A stretch of 22,190 nucleotides of DNA from CAYPNF01 sp964411985 (GCA_964411985.1 CAYPNF010000093.1:1-22190); one strand, 5' to 3'; shown: positions 8,034 through 15,139, numbered from the stretch's first letter. Translations and numbers: made by a program. The notes: generated by a model from the sequence alone, not told the origin.

Positions 8034-8441
8034 ATGCTTCAGTACTCTACCGATGCCCTGGTCACCGTGGACCAATTCCGCGAGGTCCTCCAACGCTCCA
8101 CCCTGGGGGAACGACGCCCCATTCAGGACACCGAGTGTCTTCGTGGGATGATGGAACACTCCAATCTCGTCGCCACCTGCTGGGATGAGGCTCAACTGAT
8201 CGGCATTGCCCGATCGGTCACGGATTTTCATTATTGCTGTTACCTCTCGGATCTCGCGGTGGACACGCGTTACCAACGGCAGGGGATCGGCCAGCGATTG
8301 ATCGACCTCACGCAATCGAAGCTGGGTCCGCGCTGCACGATCATCCTGCTCGCTGCCCCCGCCGCTGTGGAATACTACCCCAAGATCGGCTTCACCCATC
8401 ATCCGCACGCCTGGCTCCTCCCACGGGAAAAGAGGGTTTAA
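8034..8441 (+). CDS. GNAT-family N-acetyltransferase
   Basis: This 135-residue protein is the usual length for a stand-alone GNAT domain. Motif A is clear: the strand YLSDLAVDTRY leads into the acetyl-CoA pyrophosphate loop QRQGIG (residues 81-86) and the following helix. Near the C-terminus AAVEYYPKIGF (about 110-120) matches the motif B tyrosine/Gly-Phe region. It should transfer an acetyl group from acetyl-CoA to an amine; the substrate cannot be read from sequence. An upstream TTG at 8010 extends the frame by eight residues, but the ATG at 8034 gives a normal family N-terminus (MLQYSTDALVTVDQF). Confidence 0.88.
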   Translation: MLQYSTDALVTVDQFREVLQRSTLGERRPIQDTECLRGMMEHSNLVATCWDEAQLIGIARSVTDFHYCCYLSDLAVDTRYQRQGIGQRLIDLTQSKLGPRCTIILLAAPAAVEYYPKIGFTHHPHAWLLPREKRV

Positions 8442-8506
8442 GCCTTTCGGACAGGAGCGAGGAATTCATTTGGCTGCTGCGAGAAAAGGCCTAGACTGCA
8501 CCATAT

Positions 8507-8737
8507 ATGAGCTATGTCACCGTAGAAGTGGAGATTGATCATGGCAAGGTGGTACCCCGCAGATGCGAAGACTTGCCTGAGAGGGGCATCGGTCTGCTGA
8601 CAATCCTGCGAACAGGTGCGGGGGAATCCGATGGCACCTCAACCCTAGAGGCCTTGGAATTACTGCAAAAGCATCTTCAAATGGATATGCAGAAAGCTGC
8701 GCAGTGGTCTCAGACGGTCAGCGATGCGAGACGATAA
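8507..8737 (+). CDS. Putative type II antitoxin (VapB-like) paired with PIN toxin
   Basis: This 76-residue protein starts MSYVTVEVEIDHGKVVPRRC. Its first 35 residues have the beta-strand plan (VEVEIDHGKV, then LPERGIGLLTIL) of short AbrB/VapB-like antitoxins, and the C-terminal half is a charged helix that would bind the toxin. It lies directly upstream of a PIN-domain gene, with either a 4-bp gap or a 14-bp overlap depending on the toxin start. That order is the normal type II arrangement. The antitoxin would neutralise the toxin and probably repress the operon. The call relies partly on its neighbour. Confidence 0.72.
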   Translation: MSYVTVEVEIDHGKVVPRRCEDLPERGIGLLTILRTGAGESDGTSTLEALELLQKHLQMDMQKAAQWSQTVSDARR

Positions 8738-8741
8738 TCGA

Positions 8742-9113
8742 ATGATCCACCTCGATACCAACTTCTTGATTCAGGCAACGGTCTCTGGGTCAGCCGCTCA
8801 CGTGCAGATCAGGACATGGGCCTCCGCCGGATTCTCGCTCGGTATCAGCGCCGTCGTTTGGGCCGAGTTCTTGTGTGGCCCTTTGGACGCCACTGCAACA
8901 ATCCTTGCCGCCAAAGTCTTTCCGAATCCTGAACCGTTCCTGGCCGCTGATGCCGAGCTGGCGTCTCGTCTGTTCAACCTGACCGGGCGTCGATCACGAA
9001 GCCTTGCAGACTGCATGATCGCAGCCACTGCGATGCGGTGCGGAGCCAAGGTGGCAACCTCAAACACAGCCGATTTCCAGCCCTTTGAGACCTTCGGCCT
9101 CTTCTTAGTCTAG
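8742..9113 (+). CDS. PIN-domain ribonuclease toxin (VapC-like)
   Basis: This 123-residue protein has the PIN acidic residues in order: D5 in MIHLDTNFLI, E42 in VVWAEFLCG, D90 in SLADCMIAATA and D111 in TSNTADF. These coordinate the divalent metal used for RNA cleavage. PIN toxins usually cut tRNA or rRNA. The ATG at 8742 is chosen because it gives the standard family N-terminus 4 bp after the antitoxin stop. An ATG at 8724, overlapping the antitoxin, adds six residues. The stop codon overlaps that of the convergent phage LamG gene by three bases (9111-9112 shared within 9110-9113). Confidence 0.9.
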   Translation: MIHLDTNFLIQATVSGSAAHVQIRTWASAGFSLGISAVVWAEFLCGPLDATATILAAKVFPNPEPFLAADAELASRLFNLTGRRSRSLADCMIAATAMRCGAKVATSNTADFQPFETFGLFLV

Positions 9114-10666
9114 GCCCCCCTTACCACACACCGGGCCCGCAGCGTGGTGCGGCCGGTGCTAGTTGCCTGGTTCTTGCGCAGGTAGATAGTCGTGATAGTG
9201 CTCGCCCCACCCAGCTTGCTCGAAGGCTGTAGTCCCTTCCCCGTCGTCGCCACGTTAGTCGCCCCCACATACGAAGCCGGACTGGCCACGGTCCCAATTT
9301 CGACTGTCGTCCCTGCATCGAAGGCCTGTTCGCGGTCAAACTCCACGTCGTAGAGCGCGACGTGCGCGGGTAAGTCCAGGAACCGGGTCGTCCCCGCCAA
9401 AAGCGAGATCTCTCCGTGAGCGAAAGTCTTGGTCACCACCAACTCACCGCGATCCAGTTCGCAACGATGCACCCACCCGGCGAGGCCAGCCTCGGCCCAA
9501 AGGCGGTTGCTGCTTCGGTCCGGAAAGAACGTTCCCTTACCCACCGCCATGTCCAGGTCCTGAACGGCCCCCAACGCTTCCACTTCCACTTGGTCGACCA
9601 AAACGACCGACCCTGGCGTATTGGAGGAGAGAGCGAGGCTGACGGTGCCGGAGGCATTGGCCACGCCTTCGAACACATACCGCGCCCAACCATTCGTCAA
9701 CGGGTGGCTCGCGGCGTCGCCAAGCGCACCCAGTTGCACCTGCAACGTTCCTGGGGTCGCGCCGACGTACTTGGCCCAGCAAGCCACCCGATAGCTTCGG
9801 CCCCTGACCAGCAGACCGCTCTGGGAAAGTGTCACTGCACTTCCGGCCGCATCGACGGTCATTCGGCAGGCCCGGCTTCCGGTGCGCTTGTCGGCGGTCT
9901 CCTCTGCCACGGTGGAAGTTCCAGAGACCGCTTCGCTCCAATTCGCAAACACATCCGCACCGCCGGCTCCCTGGGTTTCAAACCCGCCATTGGCCACATC
10001 GGCATCCATCAGCCGGACCTCCGTACCCCAGCGATGGCGTAGGGGAATGCCGGCGCGGAGCAGCGATTCGATCTGTGCAGCGCTGAGAGCCAGGTTGAAC
10101 CATTGCACGGCGGAGAGGTCCGAGTTCCACAGCTCCGTCGCGTTCCAACCTCCCAGAAGCAAGTAACAGGGCGTACTCGTGATGGCGTTGGACCAAGCCG
10201 GAGCAGTGCCCCCCGCAGCTTCCGTAGTGGGGACCATCTGACCTTGCAGGAACAGGTTGACCGAGCTCGTGGCCACGCTCCGCACCAGCACCGCGTCGAC
10301 CCATTGCCCGCCGAGACTAGCGACAAACCCTGGGTAACGCAGCTCACGCCAGTTGGCGGCACCCCCTTGCCAAAGCCGGACGACAAGGGTGCCGCTGGAA
10401 TCCACGGCCACCCCAAATGCGCCGTCCAGATCCCTGACTTGGGTCGCGGATGGGCTGAACCCGGCGAGCCCCAGGGTGCTGGATGGCAACGATGCGGGGA
10501 CAAGGAAACGCAGGCGCAACGTGAAGTCTCCCGCTCCGGGAGATTGGTTGAGGAGGTCCGCCTTCAAGAGGGCGCCGGACGTAAAGCCATCGAACGCGAT
10601 GCCTCCTTCAGGCAGACCGGCACGGGAAGCCGCGGGGTTGGATCGGGCAGGAATGAACAGGTTCAT
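9110..10666 (-). CDS. Phage-associated LamG / carbohydrate-binding-like protein
   Basis: This 518-residue protein is the last gene of the head cassette. Residues about 45-205 have the LamG/concanavalin-like pattern (FTLRLRFLV, GTLVVRLWQGG, WVDAVLVRS, LFLQGQM, LLLGGW, NLALSAAQIESLLRAG). Residues about 225-365 resemble a CBM4/9-type beta-sandwich (NGGFE at 227-231, GSRACRMTVDAAGS, GRSYRVACWAKYVG). Residues about 370-518 form a third beta-rich region ending TTLRARCVVRGA, similar in style to phage surface-protein tails. There is no signal peptide, so export through Sec is not indicated. A virion fibre, head fibre or receptor-binding protein is the simplest reading. Which ligand it binds is unknown. 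The ATG at 10666 follows a pyrimidine-rich leader without Shine-Dalgarno sequence. Confidence 0.72.
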   Translation of the reverse strand: MNLFIPARSNPAASRAGLPEGGIAFDGFTSGALLKADLLNQSPGAGDFTLRLRFLVPASLPSSTLGLAGFSPSATQVRDLDGAFGVAVDSSGTLVVRLWQGGAANWRELRYPGFVASLGGQWVDAVLVRSVATSSVNLFLQGQMVPTTEAAGGTAPAWSNAITSTPCYLLLGGWNATELWNSDLSAVQWFNLALSAAQIESLLRAGIPLRHRWGTEVRLMDADVANGGFETQGAGGADVFANWSEAVSGTSTVAEETADKRTGSRACRMTVDAAGSAVTLSQSGLLVRGRSYRVACWAKYVGATPGTLQVQLGALGDAASHPLTNGWARYVFEGVANASGTVSLALSSNTPGSVVLVDQVEVEALGAVQDLDMAVGKGTFFPDRSSNRLWAEAGLAGWVHRCELDRGELVVTKTFAHGEISLLAGTTRFLDLPAHVALYDVEFDREQAFDAGTTVEIGTVASPASYVGATNVATTGKGLQPSSKLGGASTITTIYLRKNQATSTGRTTLRARCVVRGA

Positions 10667-10699
10667 AGGAAGAGGTGGAGAGGTACGATTCGCAAACGA

Positions 10700-11071
10700 T
10701 TAGATTTCACCGTAGTTGTAGTTGAGGTTGGATCCGCTGAGGGAGACCGCGCCTTTCCAGTCGGTGTCGCACAGAAATCCACCACTGCCGTCGCCCGCCA
10801 GGTCGCATCCGCGCAGCTGGACTGCCGCAGCTCCCAGCAGGACGGTCAACGTGGAGGTGCTGCGGTTTTGGATCCAGAACTTGCGACGGGCCGGGTTGGC
10901 CGCGAACAGCAGGCCGGACCCGGTGGCGGCGCTTCCCGAGGCCAGGAAGGTGGCGCTGCCGGAAGCGAGGCGGTCGTGCAGCCCCGCCAGGCTTTGAGTT
11001 TGACGCAAGGCCAGATCGAACGCCCCGTCATTCGTTTGGGGCTTGAGATTATCCATGGTTTTATCAGGCAT
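10700..11071 (-). CDS. Small phage virion-like protein, unknown role
   Basis: This 123-residue protein lies between the capsid and LamG genes. It starts with a polar helix-forming part. From about residue 60 comes a beta-strand pair, RRKFWIQNRSTSTLTVLLG, a pattern I associate with small phage structural proteins. A Gly/Ser-rich C-terminal half ends NYNYGEI. No membrane helix or signal peptide is present. An ATG five codons later (MDNLK) is also possible. The gaps on either side are 33 and 60 bp, consistent with one transcript. A minor capsid, head-completion or decoration role is plausible, but no function can be assigned. Confidence 0.6.
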   Translation of the reverse strand: MPDKTMDNLKPQTNDGAFDLALRQTQSLAGLHDRLASGSATFLASGSAATGSGLLFAANPARRKFWIQNRSTSTLTVLLGAAAVQLRGCDLAGDGSGGFLCDTDWKGAVSLSGSNLNYNYGEI

Positions 11072-11131
11072 AAAGGAAAGAGAAAAGGGAGGGGCAGCAG
11101 GAAGCTACCACCCCTCCCAGGTGGATGGGGT

Positions 11132-12049
11132 TTAGGAAATGCTCAGGCGACGCGCCCCCGGGGCGCAACAGATGCGGATATCCTCGCTCCAATCGATAGC
11201 AATGACGTCGCTACGCGCGGCTTCATCGCGGTACTGCCGCACCCCGCTCACGCCTCCATCCCCCGCCACGAAGGTCTTCATCCAGCTCGGGTCATAGAGG
11301 GTGGGATTCGGCGAGCGCAGGAACACGAACACTTCGCTGCCCATGAGGCTGGATTTGTTGGCCGCAGCCCCACTCTTGGCGGTGTCCTTGCTGAGCACAC
11401 TCACGCGCACGGTGAGGGCGGGATTGAGTAACAGGGTGGCGGCCTGCTGTTCCGTGACTCCGATGAGCGCGGCCCCGGGTTGACGAGCCAGCACCTTGGG
11501 GTGCTGCCGAAAGAGCCGCCAGGCCCCCAGACCAAACACCACTGCGTTAGGCATCTGACCGCACTCCCGCGTGATGGCGTCGATCTGTTCATCGAGTTCC
11601 GCCACCGGGTCAACACTCGTATTGGTCCAATTGCCTGCTCCGCCAACAGCCGTGAGGGTCTTCATCTGGGTGATCACTTTGTCCTCGTGGCTGAGGAGGG
11701 CGGCACTCAGCAACGCCCGGGTCTTGCCTTCCTCGAGCGCCGGCTGGGATTCCCCGGCCGCATCTCGCTCGGCGTCGTCGATGGCAATCTCCAACGCCTG
11801 GGGCTGGCAATTGTAAGTGGGATCGCTCGAGGCGAAGTCAATGCGTCTCGCCCGGCCGCCCGTGGCCCGCGAGGTGTCGCACGTCTGAAACGCGTTTTTG
11901 TCGTCATAGGCCTTGTAGGAACCGACCGAGCTGGGCACACGGACCTTGGGAGCGACAAAGCTGGCGAGGGCACTGGAGAGGTCTTGGGCCAGGCCCTGGG
12001 CGTAGGAGGTCAGAGTGGGATTGTAACTGGCTTGTTTGATGAGAGACAT
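11132..12049 (-). CDS. Phage major capsid-like protein (HK97-fold candidate)
   Basis: This 305-residue protein occupies the position of the major head subunit: directly after protease/scaffold and decoration-like genes. Its N-terminal arm (MSLIKQASYNPTLTSYAQGL) is followed by FVAPKVRVPSSVGSYKAYDD and by ALEIAIDDAERDAA, wording I know from Mu-type and other phage capsid subunits. Later segments (NAVVFGLGAWRLFRQHPKVL, and FVFLRSPNPTLYDPSWMKTF) also fit that group. The family is assigned from context and these patterns, not from a definite motif. The ATG at 12049 is preferred over a TTG at 12055. No N-terminal cleavage site can be identified with confidence. Confidence 0.78.
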   Translation of the reverse strand: MSLIKQASYNPTLTSYAQGLAQDLSSALASFVAPKVRVPSSVGSYKAYDDKNAFQTCDTSRATGGRARRIDFASSDPTYNCQPQALEIAIDDAERDAAGESQPALEEGKTRALLSAALLSHEDKVITQMKTLTAVGGAGNWTNTSVDPVAELDEQIDAITRECGQMPNAVVFGLGAWRLFRQHPKVLARQPGAALIGVTEQQAATLLLNPALTVRVSVLSKDTAKSGAAANKSSLMGSEVFVFLRSPNPTLYDPSWMKTFVAGDGGVSGVRQYRDEAARSDVIAIDWSEDIRICCAPGARRLSIS

Positions 12050-12156
12050 AGTCAAGGGTGAGTTGAGAATGGGAGAATGGAGAATTGTGGTTTGTATAAG
12101 GGGAGGAATCGCGAGCGGTGATCCCTCCTTGGGACCATGGCAACAGTAGCGGCCGC

Positions 12157-12558
12157 TTACGTGGCAGCGATGGGGTGGAACAAGATGGCTTCGATCAATT
12201 CATTCGCTGACCCGCTTTCCAAGGCCCGCGCAAAAACCATCCGGCTGCCGGTGCCGGGATCGGCTTTGACCGTCCCGGTGTTGGTGGGCACCAGGTAGGT
12301 GCCGATGGCAACGGTGCCCGGCGTGGCGTCGAGCTTGACGCGCACGGTTCCAGGACAAGCATCACAGACCGCGATGCTGGACTTCCCGGACGCGGGAGCC
12401 CCGTCGAGAATGATGCCCAAGGGCTGGTCGGTGGCGCCGTTGGTAACCAGGGCCGCTTTGCCGGTGATGACTTTCACGACATAGCCTTCCTTGGCAGTGT
12501 GATCTTCGTTCGCTGCGAGAGGCAGCACGGCGAGAGTGCGTTTGAAGAGTGCAGACAT
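12157..12558 (-). CDS. Phage decoration / capsid cement-like protein (DUF2190-like)
   Basis: This 133-residue, strand-rich and Ala/Gly/Thr-rich protein lies between the protease and capsid genes, where head-decoration proteins are usually found. Features are EGYVVKVITGKAALVTN, ATDQPLGIILDGAP, VRVKLDATPGTVAIGTYLVP, and the end RALESGSANELIEAILFHP, which resemble DUF2190-type cement proteins. The frame is open upstream to 12654, but the ATG at 12558 (MSALFKRTLA) gives the family-like N-terminus, and the longer version would overlap the upstream gene. It would bind and stabilise the capsid shell. Confidence 0.68.
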   Translation of the reverse strand: MSALFKRTLAVLPLAANEDHTAKEGYVVKVITGKAALVTNGATDQPLGIILDGAPASGKSSIAVCDACPGTVRVKLDATPGTVAIGTYLVPTNTGTVKADPGTGSRMVFARALESGSANELIEAILFHPIAAT

Positions 12559-12593
12559 AAGAATCGTGATGAACAAGGATGAGGTTAATGGGT

Positions 12594-13664
12594 TTAGAGG
12601 GTGCTGGAGCGCACGGGGAACAGTTCGGGTTGCAGGGTCTTCACCGCGTCCCACGCCTGTTCAAAACCACAAGCGCTGCGGTTCTGATAGGCCACGACCG
12701 CCGCCTTGCGCCGATCGGTCAGATCGTCCTCGCTCGCGGCGAGCCCACTGGAGATCGGTCCTCGAGTGATCGCGTTCTGGCGGTTGTGCAGGGGCCGCGC
12801 AGCGACGCCGGAGGCGGACACCGGCTCCGGACTGACCCTCACTGAGCGGAGCAGCGCCAGGGTGACATTCCGGTTTTGGAGCAGGGCATCCTTCCATTGT
12901 GGACGTGCCTCGGGTTGGAAGGAGGCTTGGTGCTGGTGCAGGTCGTTTTCTACCTGGGCCTCGAGGAGTTGTTGTTGTGCGGCACAGGCTTCGGTGCAGC
13001 GGTTCTTCAACTCCCGCACGGCGGTCAGCACGTCGCTTTCGGCCGCGCCCGGCGGGAGTTCGAGCAGTTGGATCAGGGATGCATCGTTCATGGTGGTTTT
13101 GGGGACTGAACCGGCGCAACGGGCGAGGTCGGCAGTTCCAACTGCCAACGTCACCGGCTGACCGGTTCCGAAAAGGAGAGAGGATGGGAGCCCGTCGGTC
13201 TGACGATTCGTCAGAGGCGTGAGACCGCGAAGATTCGGATCGTTCGTAAGGGCTGCACGATGGAGACGGCGGGGACGCAGCTTGCCTGAGCCCAGCGCTT
13301 CGCAATCGCTGGCGAGCCAGACGGGACTCAAGAAGCGGTATCGCCCTCCCTGCACGGCCGCGAGGCCGAGGTCAGTCCAGCGGATTCGCGCCCACAGGCC
13401 GCCGGCGCGTTGTTCGAGATCCACAATCCATCCGGCCGCTTCGGTGGGGCGATCGGGTTGATGCGAAAAATGATCGAAATCAACCAGAACGCCGGCGAAA
13501 TGGGGTTCGGCCGCAGCGGCCTGGAAGCTGGTGATCATGGCCGAGACAGCTGCAGCGTCGAGCACCTGCGTAGTCTGACTGGCGGGATGCGCGTGCTCGC
13601 CCAGGGAAGCGAGATGATAGGCGGGAAAGGTGGAGGTGGGGATGGGAGACGGTTGGGGTGTCAT
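12594..13664 (-). CDS. Mu I-like prohead protease with C-terminal scaffold region
   Basis: This 356-residue protein matches the phage Mu I group. The N-terminal protease part has VDFDHFSHQP (H65 candidate), GWIVDLEQRAGGLWARIRWTDLG, YRFLSPVW (S113) and RAALTNDPNLRG, the usual order in this family. From about residue 190 it changes to a Gln/Glu/Ala-rich helical segment (about 200-260) that would serve as scaffold. In Mu the scaffold is also made alone from an internal start; here an in-frame ATG at 13091 (MNDASLIQLL) begins exactly this region. The frame is open upstream to a TTG at 13799, with ATGs at 13769 and 13664. The 13664 start is preferred because it begins close to the conserved part. 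No upstream portal or terminase gene is present. Confidence 0.82.
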   Translation of the reverse strand: MTPQPSPIPTSTFPAYHLASLGEHAHPASQTTQVLDAAAVSAMITSFQAAAAEPHFAGVLVDFDHFSHQPDRPTEAAGWIVDLEQRAGGLWARIRWTDLGLAAVQGGRYRFLSPVWLASDCEALGSGKLRPRRLHRAALTNDPNLRGLTPLTNRQTDGLPSSLLFGTGQPVTLAVGTADLARCAGSVPKTTMNDASLIQLLELPPGAAESDVLTAVRELKNRCTEACAAQQQLLEAQVENDLHQHQASFQPEARPQWKDALLQNRNVTLALLRSVRVSPEPVSASGVAARPLHNRQNAITRGPISSGLAASEDDLTDRRKAAVVAYQNRSACGFEQAWDAVKTLQPELFPVRSSTL

Positions 13665-13811
13665 AAGGCGGCTTTCGGAAGTCGAGCGGGTCGAGGCCGG
13701 GGCGGTTCCGATCCGTTCCGCCGGTTCCGTGCCGGGCTTCGTCGCTCTGGTTGGTCGTTCGTCCAACATGGGTATGAGCTTGCCACGACTTGCCTCCAAC
13801 CAGGTTACCTT

Positions 13812-13838
13812 CCATTCCGTCTATTCCGTCCATTCCGG
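13812..13838. repeat. Three tandem 9-bp units
   Basis: CCATTCCGT, CTATTCCGT and CCATTCCGG follow each other without spacing. They lie upstream of the protease gene inside the 13665-14262 non-coding interval, which otherwise holds only repeats. Confidence 0.55.
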
Positions 13839-13859
13839 TATTTGATGGGGAAGGGGTGA

Positions 13860-13925
13860 ACCATGAAGGACAGGAAGGACCATGAAGAGGGGGTTTTCTT
13901 CGTGTTTCTTCATTTCTTCATGGTG
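13860..13925. repeat. CCATGAAG/CTTCATGG palindromic low-complexity module
   Basis: CCATGAAG occurs at 13861-13868 and 13880-13887, and the reverse complement CTTCATGG near 13916-13923. The purine-rich left half and pyrimidine-rich right half make it loosely palindromic. Translations of such modules (MKDRKDHEE..., ...FFMVA) turn up as spurious small proteins. It is treated here as an intergenic repeat, not a gene. Confidence 0.5.
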
Positions 13926-13950
13926 GCCCTCCCCCTCCCTTGGCTTCTTC

Positions 13951-14123
13951 AGAACGGAGCAGCACGTGGAGATCCGCCAAGTCTTGGTAGGGACGGACCG
14001 CCGGGTCGTCCGCACCCCGGACATCGCAGCGCGATGTCCCTACCTTCCACCACCCTACCCCATGGTAGGGACGAACCGCCGGGTCGTCCGCACCCTCGGA
14101 CATCGCAGCGCGATGTCCCTACC
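13951..14123. repeat. TAGGGAC hairpin repeat, cluster 1 (two copies)
   Basis: Copy 1 core is at 13986-14044 and copy 2 at 14064-14123, a 78-bp period. Each core starts GGTAGGGAC and ends GTCCCTACC. Inside are an imperfect hairpin (GGACGGACC/GGGTCGTCC) and a perfect one (GGACATCGC-AGC-GCGATGTCC). Between copies CCCTACC-CCAT-GGTAGGG forms a third hairpin. A 35-bp lead-in (AGAACGGAGCAG... from 13951) recurs in cluster 3 at 22066. Confidence 0.85.
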
Positions 14124-14258
14124 TTCCATTCCCACGAGTGCGCGCGCCCTCAGGTGCCGCTTTTCCCCTCCAACACCCTTCGTCGCAGCCCTAATCGCAG
14201 CCTTAGTCGATAACTCGATCCTCCGACGGCGGCTACGGGTCAGCCAAGCCAGCGCGAA

Positions 14259-14287
14259 GGGGTCAGGAACCGGGAGAATCTGACCCC
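14259..14287. repeat. GGGGTCAG/CTGACCCC inverted repeat overlapping a stop codon
   Basis: GGGGTCAG at 14259-14266 and CTGACCCC at 14280-14287 flank a 13-nt loop. The TGA stop of the second ECF sigma gene (14263-14265) lies in the left arm, so the last residues of that protein are encoded by the repeat. It may also act as the 3' hairpin of the transcript. Such ends recall REP/IS200-type elements, but no transposase is present. Confidence 0.6.
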
Positions 14288-14964
14288 GGCTCGGTCATGG
14301 TCGACTCAAGGCGACGAACTTCCTCCTTCAAGAGGGTCGCGACTCTGTGTTTCACCACATAAACGCTGGCGATGCTCACTCCCGCAATCCGCGCGACTTG
14401 GGTCACCGGCAGCTGCTTCACCGTGCAGAGGTGGAAGATCTGGAATTGCTCGGGCTTGATCCGATTTCGCAGTGATTCCAGCGCCGCAGCGAAGAGGTTT
14501 TGCTGCCACTCTTCTTCCCAGATCTTTCCCAGATCCACTCCGGCAGGGTCCGGCAGGCGGTCGAGTGTGGCCGTCCGATCCGGTTCCTCGTCGGGGAGTC
14601 GTTCGGGAAGGTTCGGTGAGGGTTCAACGTCGCGGCGATGCACTCGATGCCCCAGAGCTGCCACCTCACGATCACGACGCCGGATCCGGTCGATGATCCG
14701 CCACCGGGTGATCCGCAGCATCCAAGTCTTGAACGAACAGACCTTGGGATCGTAGCGAAACTCGCCCACCTTGTTGGCCACCGAGAGCACGGTATCCTGG
14801 ACGACCTCTTGCGCCTCTTCCTCGCTCAGGCCGGCCTTGGTGGCCACGGTGTAGATGAGACGCCAGTAGGTATCGAAGAACTCCTGCCAACTGGCTAGGT
14901 CTTCGCGGTCTTTCAGCCGACCCAGCAGGCTGGCACGGGTCGCTATGGTGTCGTCGGTTTGCAT
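14263..14964 (-). CDS. ECF-type RNA polymerase sigma factor (second copy)
   Basis: This is a 233-residue sigma factor. Region 2 is at about residues 24-96 (FFDTYWRLIYTVATKAGL, EEAQEVVQDTVLSVANKV, FRYDPKVCSFKTWMLRITRWRIIDRIRRR). A long acidic and proline-rich linker follows at about 105-150. Region 4 is at about 160-215 (LPVTQVARIAGVSIASVYVVKHRVATLLKEEV). The extended linker and WMLRITRWRIID motif are typical of sigma factors found beside Ser/Thr kinases in Planctomycetes/Verrucomicrobia; a kinase gene lies 4.4 kb away here. No anti-sigma gene is adjacent. The C-terminal ESTMTEPGSDSPGS tail runs into a hairpin repeat. It is transcribed divergently from the secreted FG-GAP protein, and the shared intergenic region is symmetric. 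Confidence 0.92.
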   Translation of the reverse strand: MQTDDTIATRASLLGRLKDREDLASWQEFFDTYWRLIYTVATKAGLSEEEAQEVVQDTVLSVANKVGEFRYDPKVCSFKTWMLRITRWRIIDRIRRRDREVAALGHRVHRRDVEPSPNLPERLPDEEPDRTATLDRLPDPAGVDLGKIWEEEWQQNLFAAALESLRNRIKPEQFQIFHLCTVKQLPVTQVARIAGVSIASVYVVKHRVATLLKEEVRRLESTMTEPGSDSPGS

Positions 14965-15027
14965 AGCCTAGGCATCGTCCCCACCCGGTGATCAGTCCGG
15001 TCCGATTCTTGGGCGAGGATGGACGCT

Positions 15028-15139
15028 TATACCCATACTAACGCTCGAAACGGCCGCATCTTACAGCCGGGCGCAGAAAAAGGTGAAAAAGTTGTGCAAA
15101 GTGTAAGATCCCCATTTTTCCATCGTTAGTATGGGTATA
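15028..15139. promoter_or_regulatory. Dyad-symmetric divergent promoter region
   Basis: A 16-bp perfect inverted repeat (TATACCCATACTAACG at 15028-15043; CGTTAGTATGGGTATA at 15124-15139) encloses an 8-bp perfect inverted repeat (ATCTTACA at 15058-15065; TGTAAGAT at 15102-15109). Both have the same centre, 15083.5. Each outer arm is oriented the same way relative to the gene it precedes, 27 bp before the FG-GAP ATG and 63 bp before the sigma ATG. The A-rich centre includes GAAAAAG twice. The layout fits two divergent promoters read by one regulator, possibly the encoded sigma factor. Confidence 0.7.

Larger units (their letters stand above)
9110..13664 (-). mobile_element. Prophage-derived head-gene cassette, incomplete
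   Basis: Five consecutive minus-strand genes with short gaps (33-107 bp) encode, in transcription order, a Mu I-like protease/scaffold, a decoration-like protein, a major capsid-like protein, a small virion-like protein and a LamG/CBM protein. Portal, terminase, head-tail connector, tail, lysis, replication and integrase genes are absent on both sides: a toxin-antitoxin pair lies to the left and hairpin repeats then an ECF sigma gene to the right. All five frames are open. I see no attachment-site duplication. Confidence 0.65.

Noticed and set aside
10103..11431. Long plus-strand ORF (442 codons) opposite the capsid-region genes
   Set aside because: It spans three genes and two gaps on the other strand and has shadow-like composition with no recognisable motif.
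11132..12049. Encapsulin with cargo enzyme
   Set aside because: A maturation protease/scaffold and decoration-like gene are present and no ferritin-like, peroxidase or desulfurase cargo gene is adjacent; phage origin is simpler.
13951..14123. CRISPR array
   Set aside because: Units are imperfect, about 80 bp, internally palindromic and in twos, with no unique spacers of constant length and no cas genes.
13863..14283. Two overlapping plus-strand ORFs across the repeat-rich interval
   Set aside because: Their codons consist of the palindromic low-complexity module and the TAGGGAC repeats; similar spurious proteins would arise from any copy.
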